Shown here: in pieces, positions 56,121 to 64,000 of the stretch | Layout: every line of letters starts with the position of its first letter | Position numbering within the stretch: the first letter of the stretch is position 1 | From: Cercis canadensis | Taxonomy: Eukaryota > Streptophyta > Magnoliopsida > Fabales > Fabaceae | Direction: 5' to 3' | Length of the DNA stretch: 64,000 nt | Assembly: GCA_003255065.1 (NCBI GenBank) | Contig: QAOA01001011.1 | Span: forward strand, 17,154-81,153 | The notes under the pieces: generated by a model | Told to the model about the DNA's origin: nothing | Databases searched by the model: none | The model's input: the letters and a program-made list of their open reading frames with translations, nothing else | Translations under genes and position numbers: made by a program

Positions 56121-57794
56121 ATGTTCAATACAAGGTATGCCATCCTGAAATTTCCTCCCTTTCTCAGAAAATCTACCTTCCTTGTTTATTTGCCGTATGC
56201 TCAACATGTGAAGCTATTTAGTCATTCTCGACGATGTAATGCTCAGAAAATTTCTGGGTTTTGTAATATTGAAGATGCTGTTGCTTCATTTAATCAAATG
56301 GTCAATATGCGTTGTCTACCATCTGTAGTGGAAATTAACAAGGTTTTGGGGTCAGTTGTCAAGATGAAACATTATCCTACTGTTGTCTCACTTTATAGAC
56401 AAATGGAATTCAGGGGAATTAGGCCATCGATTATTACTTTGAGCATCTTGATCAATTGTTATTGCCATGTGGGTCAGATGGGTTTTGCTCTCTCTGTACT
56501 TGGGAAGATTTTCAAGAGTGGGTATGAACCAAATACGATAACTTTGAATACACTAATGAAAGGGCTGTGTATTAATGGTAAGATTTGGGAAGCAATGGAC
56601 TTTCATGACAGTCTGAAAGCAAAAGGATTTCAATTTGATGAAGTTACTTATGGGATTTTAATCAATGGGCTGTGTAAAGGTGGAAAAACAAGAGTTGCTG
56701 TTAAATTGCTGCAGAAGATGGAAAGATATGTGGTTAAGCCTAATTTAGTAATGTACAGCACAATCATTGATAGCCTATGTAAAGATGGTTTTGTAAATGA
56801 GGCACGTGATTTATGTTTTGAAATGGTTGCAAAGGGAATTTCTCCTGATGTTGTCACTTTTAGTTCTTTACTTCATGGATTTTTCTGTGTGGGTCAATTG
56901 GAAGAAGCAACCCTGTTGCTGAATGAAATGGTTCAGAAAAATATCAATCCAGACATTTTCACCTTTAATATACTGGTTGATGCATTTTGTAAAGAAGGAA
57001 AGGTTGTTGAAGCTCAAGAAATGTTTAATACGATGACTGAAGGAGGTCCAAAACCTGATGTTATTACTTATAATGCTTTAATGGATGGGTATTGTTTAAC
57101 CAATAATGTGAACAAGGCCAAAGAAGTATTCAATAGGATGGTCGAAAGAGGTTTGGCCCCTGATGTTATTAGTTATAACATCTTGATCAATGGATATGGG
57201 AAGAATAAGATGGTGAATGAAGCTATGACTTTCTTTAGGGAAATGCGTGACAAAAGAATAGTTCCTAATATAGTAACTTACTGTTCTCTTATTGATGGCT
57301 TGTGTAGATCAGGGAGAATCTCATATGCACAGGAGCTCATTGATGAAATGCATGACTGCGGTCATCCCCCTGATTTAGTCACTTACAGTGCCTTGTTAGA
57401 TGGTCTTTGCAAAAGTCAGCATCTCCACAAGGCCGCTGCATTATTTCAGAAAATTGTAGACAAAGGAATGTCACCTAATGTGTACACATACACTATACTT
57501 ATTGATGGTTTGTGCAAAGGGGGAAGATTAAAGACTGCACAAGATATTTTTCAGCATCTTTTGATTAAAGGCTTTCGTCCTCATGTCAGGACATATAATG
57601 TTATGATTAATGGTCTTTGTAAAGGGGGGCTGATCGACAAAGCAGAGGCCTTGCTTTCACAAATGGAAGACAATGGTTGTCAGCCTGATTCTCTAATTTT
57701 TGAAACAGTTATTCAAGCTCTTCTAGAAATAAATGAGAATGATAAGGCAAAGAAACTTCTCCATGAAATGATAGCTAGAGGCCTGGTAAAATGA
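56121..57794 (+). CDS. P-class PPR protein, restorer-of-fertility-like
   Basis: A 557-residue intronless pentatricopeptide-repeat protein. The N-terminus (MFNTRYAILKFPPFLRKST, rich in basic and hydroxyl residues and poor in acids) looks like a mitochondrial presequence. From about residue 67 there are some 13-14 repeats of 35 residues without S or L variants and without E or DYW domains, so it is P-class. Typical repeat words are VVTFSSLLHGFFCVGQLEEA, VITYNALMDGYC and NVYTYTILIDGLCKGGRL. P-class PPRs bind organelle RNA one base per repeat. The NxLIxGLCK-rich, near-uniform repeats resemble the restorer-of-fertility-like clade, often involved in processing mitochondrial transcripts, including those causing male sterility. 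The last repeat ends three residues before the stop, as in that clade. Which RNA it binds cannot be said from here. Confidence 0.9.
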   Translation: MFNTRYAILKFPPFLRKSTFLVYLPYAQHVKLFSHSRRCNAQKISGFCNIEDAVASFNQMVNMRCLPSVVEINKVLGSVVKMKHYPTVVSLYRQMEFRGIRPSIITLSILINCYCHVGQMGFALSVLGKIFKSGYEPNTITLNTLMKGLCINGKIWEAMDFHDSLKAKGFQFDEVTYGILINGLCKGGKTRVAVKLLQKMERYVVKPNLVMYSTIIDSLCKDGFVNEARDLCFEMVAKGISPDVVTFSSLLHGFFCVGQLEEATLLLNEMVQKNINPDIFTFNILVDAFCKEGKVVEAQEMFNTMTEGGPKPDVITYNALMDGYCLTNNVNKAKEVFNRMVERGLAPDVISYNILINGYGKNKMVNEAMTFFREMRDKRIVPNIVTYCSLIDGLCRSGRISYAQELIDEMHDCGHPPDLVTYSALLDGLCKSQHLHKAAALFQKIVDKGMSPNVYTYTILIDGLCKGGRLKTAQDIFQHLLIKGFRPHVRTYNVMINGLCKGGLIDKAEALLSQMEDNGCQPDSLIFETVIQALLEINENDKAKKLLHEMIARGLVK

Positions 57795-60590
57795 TAAAAC
57801 AAGGTGAGATACTTTAGTTCAATTTCAACTTACAAATATTTTAATGTTTAATTTGTATCAATGGTTAGACAATGTTGATATTTTTTTGGTCAAATAAGTT
57901 GGACTAGTGATTGTGTCGTAATTTCTGAAATTTTGATTAAGTCTATGGTTATTAAACCTATTTTGACCTTGTGTTGTTGCCTTAGGTGGACTTTCTGAGT
58001 CTTAACTTGACTATCATCTGCTTTCTTAACTCTTTTGATCTCCTCAGTCATTGTTCATGGTTCAATATTTCGGAAGTTTGCATTGTCACTGAGAAATTGA
58101 GCTCTAGATTGTTGTCATGTAAAATGATCACTTTTATCATACAACAACTAAAATAGAAAGTTGTATAGCAAAAAGAAAAAGAGAAAAGAAAAAGCAAAAC
58201 AGGCATTATTGTTTAGCATACTTTAATCTCTAAACCTTAACTCCTTTTTGCCTTGGATTTTCAAAGGTAGACCCTTCTCTTTTTCAGCTAGAAAAAAGTT
58301 GAGTCACATTTTTTTTGTTGTGCGATTGGAGCTTCCTTAAATGTTCTAACAGCCTGAATTGCTCCTTTTACTTGGTGTTACTAAATAAATCAGAGCTTAT
58401 CAAAAGCCTATTGTTGTTTTGTTGATAAAGGTTTCAGAAATATGTTTTCAAGTGGTCATTATAGGATTGCTTTCCTCCCTCCCTCTCTCTCCTTCCTATA
58501 CAGTATTTTGAAACTTTTAGTAGTGTTTTGATGGATAACAACTTGAAAACTGCATCAAACTCATTGAACAATTCACACTGTGTGTGACTTAGACTTTTCA
58601 AGAGTCTGATTTTTTTCTTCTTTTGTTCCTATAATTTATGCAAAAGTTTCTTTATACTGAAACAATGCAAGATGGATTCCTCACAGAAAAGATAAGACTG
58701 ATTGAATTTCTGGTATTCATTACCAAACCCTCTGCTACTCCAGCAGTCAATAATGTTTTGCTTTATGCAGTTATGTTTGACCAACTTTTTGGCATAGGGG
58801 AAAAATTTTAATGCCCATTTTGAAATATTTTTAATCCCAAAAGCTTCCTAATATGCTTTTCTTCTTCTAATCTCTTTGTTTAACCTCCATAGAGTTCAGA
58901 CTTTAGAGATGCAACAGATTGTCTTGTGTGTTCGTTCTCTCCAATCTATGTGTCTTCCATGCAACAAGCTATGCTTATTAAGGTGACTCAAGCTCTGTCT
59001 CTCTCTCTTCCCCTTTGCCTCTGTTACCTTGCTTCAATATTGTTTCAAAGATCTAAGGCTGGCCTAATTTTCTTCACTTTCAGTATTATTATGACTTCTT
59101 AAATCTTTGAAATTACCGCTCTTTGATGACATTTAATGTTTGCATTATCTGAAATCTCTCTTTGAGTGTGATTCTAAGTACTTAAAATGTAATTTAGTTT
59201 GCTGTTTGTTTTACCTGCAAATTTTGACAGTCCCTTCTTATTGTTACTGCTGTCAATCTTGATTTTGTTGTCTGTAAGTTTGATAATTAATTCTATTTCC
59301 TAGGTGAGCTCAAACACTTTTCAACTGAACTTGTCCTTTTTCTAGATAATTTCAAGTTCAACTAATCTCTTTTCTTTCAAGTGAACTTGTCTGTGAGATT
59401 TGTTGTCTCTCTCTCTCTTTTTAGCACACAAGTATACATAGTTTAATGATCTAAGATTTTTTTGGTATTGGCTGCATTTTATTTAATCTGATCATATAAT
59501 TTGATTTGAAATCTTGGTTGCGACATAGCATATGTTTCTTCTAATGGTGTCTGCCCCTTATTTAATGCTTTCTTCCAAATTGGCTAAGCTCTTTGTATTC
59601 TTGGTCCCTTTTGTTCTTATTGGTACTCCTGTTCCTGTACTTTTAAAGGACTAGCTCTAGCTAATGTAACAAACCTCTTATGTTAAGATTGTTAAACTTT
59701 GAAACCACATAACATTATTGACCATTGGTTTAGGAGCATGATATTCTTTTCTTCTCCAAAACACTATTAAACCCAACAAAATGCTTCATGTTTGGAACTT
59801 TTCTGTCTACTTGGTAGTTTATAGACTGTACCTTCATTTACCGTCAATAGAATTTGAAATTGTAGGTTGTGATAGATATACTGTATTGATATAAAAATCT
59901 ATAGGAGTTGATATCAACATTATAAAACTTTGATAGAGAACTAGTAGGTAAAGTTGTATATACCATTGCCCTACAGCTTAACAAAAAACCTGGTTCTCCT
60001 TTGCTCAGGGCATTGATGGAAGACTAAAAAGTATAACTGTGGTAGATCAAATTTATTTTTTTGTTCACTAAGATTGTTATGATGGAAAGAATGAGATCTT
60101 ATGAGTGGATAATCTCCACACTCCAATAAGAGAATTGCATAGAATTGATATAATTATCATATTTTAGAATAGAGCCCAATGGTACCTTTCTCTCTCCCTC
60201 TCTCTCTAGCATTGGTAATTGGAAAAGAAATTAAGGAAAGCTGATAACCTTGGCTGAACAGGTAATGCGTTTTGGGTTTAACACTAACTTTACGTATCCT
60301 ATTGCTCACTAACTGGTCTAGCCGCTGCAAATTTAAAGTGAACAAAGGTAGCTATTTTCCCTTACTATCTTTGACCGTCCACGAATTGAATTAGCTAAAA
60401 TATACCAGAATATATATACAAACTATTAAGCATATAAACACATATTTTATATATTGAATGGATGCATTAGTAAGTTTCAGTGAATCATGATGGTTTCAGA
60501 ATTTAATGTCAAGCTAAATTTACTTGTTTCAGTTTCTCAGGAAAAGGAAAGGAAAAGAAAATCCATCGATAAGGTTTTGGTGAATATGAA
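57795..60590. other. Region downstream of the PPR gene
   Basis: T-rich stretches and pyrimidine-rich tracts suggest a 3'UTR with possible introns near the gene, but no further coding region can be supported. Confidence 0.4.
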
Positions 60591-60593
60591 AAA

Positions 60594-60750
60594 GGTTGGT
60601 CCATGCATATTGATATCTGCAGCTTTCATTTGTTTGTTACATTGCTGACAAATTTTTCATGTTAGTTTTCTACATGATAAGGATTTCTGTACTACTTTGA
60701 ACAAGCTTATTCTGATTAAAAGCTTAATTTACTGTTTGTTTTGGACTTAG
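60594..60750. repeat. Direct repeat, left copy
   Basis: Starts GGTTGGTCCATGCATATT and is matched, with some differences, by 61,420-61,577. The two copies bracket the PPR pseudogene fragment. Confidence 0.75.
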
Positions 60751-61209
60751 GCCCCGTTTTGATAGCATAACTTACAACTAATTAGAGCTTCTCTACTAGT
60801 ATAAGTGCTTTTATGTAAGAAAAATCGTGTTTGGATCAGCTTATAGAAGTAGCTTATTATCCTCTAAAAAGCTATTTTTAGCTTATTTTATGAAGCCATT
60901 TTTCTAGGCTTCTTAAAAAAGTCTCGTGTGAAAGCTGATTTCCTTCATGACCGACAAGTTGTTTTTGAAATTTATGGTCAATTATATCCCCAATTCCTTC
61001 AATGCTCTCTCGACTCTTATCTCTCTCCAATTTCTTCCATTGATGGTCTGAGACCTGTCCATGGCTTCTCCATCTCCATTTGTCACTTCTGCCACATCTC
61101 CATGGCATATAATTAAATTGTAGAAATAACTGAAAAGGATGAATACAAGCTAACCCAAACCGAATTGGTGGACTGAATCTATCGTCTCCTTGTCCTCAAT
61201 TGCTTTGAT

Positions 61210-61419
61210 GCCCTCAAAGGTTTGTGCTTCGACTTCTCCGATGAACTCTTTGACTCTGTTCTTCGCAGACTTTGACTCAATCCCACCGCTTGTTTGGCTT
61301 TCTTCAAATTTGCCTCCAAGCAACAAAACTATAGACTAAATCTTAACTCTTACTGCAAAATTGTTCACATATTGTCTAGAGCTCAAATGTATGGTGAGAC
61401 GAAGCCATGCGTATTATAA
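61210..61419 (+). pseudogene. PPR gene fragment (At1g19290-like N-terminal part)
   Basis: Seventy codons read ALKGLCFDFSDELFDSVLRR, a stop, then LNPTACLAFFKFASKQQNYR, then SYCKIVHILSRAQMYGET and a stop. The words SDEL..S.LRRLRLNP.ACL..F..ASKQQ.FRP and CK.VHILSRAR are typical of the N-terminal region of PPR proteins like Arabidopsis At1g19290. One in-frame TGA replaces the expected Arg codon, the PPR repeats that should follow are absent, and the right boundary is the direct repeat at 61,420. A decayed, truncated copy. Confidence 0.75.
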
Positions 61420-61577
61420 AGGTTGGTCCATGCATATTAATTATGTGCTACTTTCATTTGTTTGTTACATTGTCAACAAATTTTTTATGTTTATTTTCTA
61501 CATGATAAGGATTTCTCTCCTACACTTGAACAAGCATATTCTGATGAAAAGCTTGATTTGCTATTTGTTTTGTACTT
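61420..61577. repeat. Direct repeat, right copy
   Basis: Pair of 60,594-60,750. The PPR fragment ends exactly at its left edge. Confidence 0.7.
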
Positions 61578-61579
61578 CA

Positions 61580-62850
61580 TAACTGAAATGGTGATATTTT
61601 CTTCCCCCATATAAAGAATCTGGATCAAGGCTGTGACTGGTTCTTTTCTTCCATCTGAAGATCCCTTGGAGTTGTGATACAACAATCTTTCTGGTCACCT
61701 ACACAACTGGAGTCTCAAATTAGAGAAAATATTGCTGGCAATGTAATGACACATTTTTTCTTTTCGGAATCTGTACCATTACTTTTTCTGGCGTGAGTAT
61801 TATAAGGATGAGGTATAGCATGTTTAATATTTGTTACGTGTATTTTCAGGTGGCTTGTCCTCAAGAAATTGTCCCTATTATCTTGTCTGAGGAAATAGTT
61901 TAATGAATAAGCTGCTGATGTCTTGTTGCACCATTCTTGGAGCATGATCCTTTTAGTACTGATGAGGTTCAACCTAAAGCGTTTTGTGGTGGATCGGGTA
62001 GAATTTTTTCTCTATTAAGTCCTTGAACTTATGTATATTTGTTCAATTTGTGTTGCTGCAGATAGGAAATCTGAAATCCTTTGTTTTTTTTCTTTTGGCC
62101 CATAAGGAAATCCTCTGCTTGATGTCGAATCAAATGCTATCTTGTTAGATAGAGTAAATCAATCCAATATCCCTTGTACTTTTTATATTTTTCACAATTT
62201 TTTATTTTATTTTAAAAATCTGTAGAAAATTCCCTTATATTTTAAAAATACGCTAGGCTTGAATACCTTTTGAGCTAAAACTAAAATATAACATACCAGA
62301 AAGAAGAGACGAAGAGCATGTTTGGATTTGAGTTTTGTCTTATTTTATCATGTTTTGGAACCAAAATCAAAATCAATTCTTGTCCTTCAGAATCCGCATA
62401 ACTGGGCTTTGGCTGAAGCGAGAGTTGCTTTTGGCCAAACACAGTTTTGCACTTTTGATGTTGAAGAGTGAAGTTAAGAACATGTTTGGATACCCAGCAT
62501 AATCGATTATGCAGAGTCCAAACTGAGCTAATAGAGGGGCAAGTCAATTCCAACCATTTGGTTTGAATTTTAAAAATCCAAAGATACCATTAGACCCAAA
62601 CATCTCTTTTCTCCATCAAATTTCTTTCTTTTATTATATAGCCAATGTTTTCAAAACCTTAGCCACAATTTGCAATATTGGGGCAATATTGGGGCATGTT
62701 TGGGTAATATCTTAGCCCAAACAACTTGAGCTAGGCTTTCAAGTTGAGCTAATTTTATCAATTTTTTTTTACCAATTTGTGTTAAACCTGCCACATCAAC
62801 ATAACACGTCATCACTTCTAGAAGCTCTCCCTACTTACTTCTATGCCTAT
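61580..62850. other. Intergenic region
   Basis: No supported gene. Two AACATGTTTGGAT-like words near 62,320 and 62,480 might belong to a small repeat. Confidence 0.4.
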
Positions 62851-62856
62851 AAATAG

Positions 62857-63517
62857 GGCCTTTTGACCAAATTAAGGTAGTACATAATCTTATTTACCAA
62901 TCTAGGGTACTTTTTAACATAATTATAGGAATAATGCAATTTTTTAAAACTGGAAAATAAAAAAAAATAAAAAAAAAAAGCTGATGCGGGCGGGCCCACC
63001 GGACATGCCATTAGGCTAGTGGAGTTTCTTCAGGGGACATGCCATAGGCTGTGGAGTTTCTCACGGGCGGGCCCACCGAACATGCCATTAGGCTAGTGGA
63101 GTTTCTTCAAGGGACATGCCATTTGGCTGACGGCATGTCTCCAAAGGACATGCCATTTCTCTAATGGCACGTCTCCAAGGGACATGCCACAGCTCTAACG
63201 GCACGTCCGTTTTGTCTTCCTCCGGCCTCTGCTCTCATGTGGGTCCTAGCTATGCCAAATGACATCAGCACAGTCAGCAGCTGACACACGCAATGGGTGA
63301 ATGGGACAAAAGCGGACACGCCGTGGGGCCCACGGCGTGTCCTGCTGTGACGTGCCGCGTGGCTACCTGCGTGTCCGGTGGGCCCCGCGCATGTCAGCTT
63401 TTTATTTTTATTTTTATTTTCCAATTTTAAAAAATTGCATTATTCTTGTAATTATGTTAAAAAGTATCCTAGATTGGTAAATAAGATTGTGCACTACCTT
63501 AATTTGGTCAAAAGGCC
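62857..63517. mobile_element. Long-TIR fold-back element with GC-rich core
   Basis: A 661-base element. Arms of about 140 bases (62,857 to about 63,005 and about 63,376-63,517) are inverted copies; both outer ends read GGCCTTTTGACCAAATTAAGG when read inward. The AT-rich arms lead into a GC-rich core (63,000-63,370) with tandem units. Long inverted repeats and a non-coding core suggest a non-autonomous Mutator-like or other DNA element; no target duplication was recognised. Confidence 0.7.
62988..63120. repeat. GC-rich tandem units inside the fold-back element
   Basis: A 76-base unit starting CGGGCGGGCCCACCG occurs at 62,988 and 63,064. Shorter ACATGCCAT words recur up to about 63,190. Confidence 0.75.
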
Positions 63518-64000
63518 GCATGTATCACTAATGGTAACTTTTTTGGAATATTTTACTCTTTATTTACCTAACTCTTATAACTCAAACTCACTTAATTATT
63601 AGAGGACTCATATTAAACTCAACGTTTAGTCTAAATTTCTTTGTAAGTCCTAAGCTTGGAGCAAAGAGACTGTCTCAACTCAATATTAAAACTTAAACAT
63701 AGGTGGATGCTCTCACTTTAGATAGAAACAATTATTATATAAAATAATATTGAATACAATTTTATAGAATCTTAAAATTTAAATTTAATTCACATAAAAA
63801 TAAAATATACAATGGACATTTCATGTCATTATTTTTTTGGGTAACATAAAAATTATATGATTTAAAGCAAAAATATTTTTTTCCAGGAAATTGAACCTAT
63901 TTGTCTACTTATTTTTTTTTTTTTTTTTTTTGTAATTAAGGAATAAGTATATATTTAAGAAGAAATTCTTTTGTTTTTACCCAAAAAAGAAAAAGAAAGA
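63518..64000. other. AT-rich right end of the window
   Basis: No gene visible; a long T run lies at about 63,911-63,932. Confidence 0.5.

Noticed and set aside
60751-60920. GGCCCCGTTTTGATAG-like start of a possible MITE
   Set aside because: The opening resembles termini of some plant MITEs, but no inverted partner was found.
1-64000. CRISPR arrays, bacterial operons, tRNA or rRNA genes
   Set aside because: No regularly spaced short repeats of that type, no ribosome-binding context and no recognisable tRNA or rRNA sequence were seen; the tRNA-like words are primer-binding sites of LTR elements.

Overview
This is nuclear DNA of a dicot-like flowering plant. It is AT-rich, with intron-containing genes, plant transposons, and plant-specific families (SAUR, DYAD/SWI1, P-class PPR). 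The species cannot be fixed from the sequence; SAUR protein style and repeats would fit a woody rosid, which is an inference. The assembly is a draft: there is one 166-base N run and eleven single-N contig joins, ten of which need care (see findings).

Layout. Positions 1-40,740 hold a tandem array of small intronless auxin-responsive SAUR genes, all on the + strand: twelve intact copies and seven broken, truncated or assembly-made pieces. Almost every copy carries the same upstream module (CATGTG, then usually TGTCTC and ACCCCAT-like words, then a TATATATA box) and the same 3'UTR words (ATAGATTA plus TTTGTA) typical of SAUR DST mRNA-instability elements. Two adjacent blocks, about 10,718-19,447 and 19,443-30,915, are tandem copies of one roughly 7-kb unit holding three or four SAUR loci; the junction falls inside a SAUR reading frame. 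A small LTR element (TRIM) entered only the first copy and a Ty1/copia element only the second. A probable solo LTR lies at 5,257-6,684.

From 40,740 to 46,000 is a zone of debris: a CACTA-type MITE, a fragment of a biotin-pathway gene (KAPA synthase-like), fold-back repeats and the N gap. Positions 46,031-50,198 on the - strand carry a nine-exon gene for the meiotic regulator DYAD/SWI1 (AMEIOTIC1 family), with probable 5'UTR exons up to about 51.2 kb. From 51.3 to 56 kb is AT-rich intergenic DNA with a composite hAT-type element. At 56,121-57,794 (+) is an intact intronless P-class PPR gene of the restorer-of-fertility-like type, probably mitochondrial. The last 6 kb has no intact gene; it holds a PPR pseudogene fragment between direct repeats, and a long-terminal-inverted-repeat element with a GC-rich tandem-repeat core.

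How it fits together. The SAURs are expected to act at the cell periphery in auxin-driven cell expansion, and their copy number has grown by repeated unequal exchange. DYAD (meiosis) and the PPR protein (organelle RNA) are unrelated neighbours. I found no evidence of an undescribed enzymatic or defence system. The most informative signals are the structure of the SAUR array, the shared regulatory words, and the assembly joins that inflate its apparent copy number.
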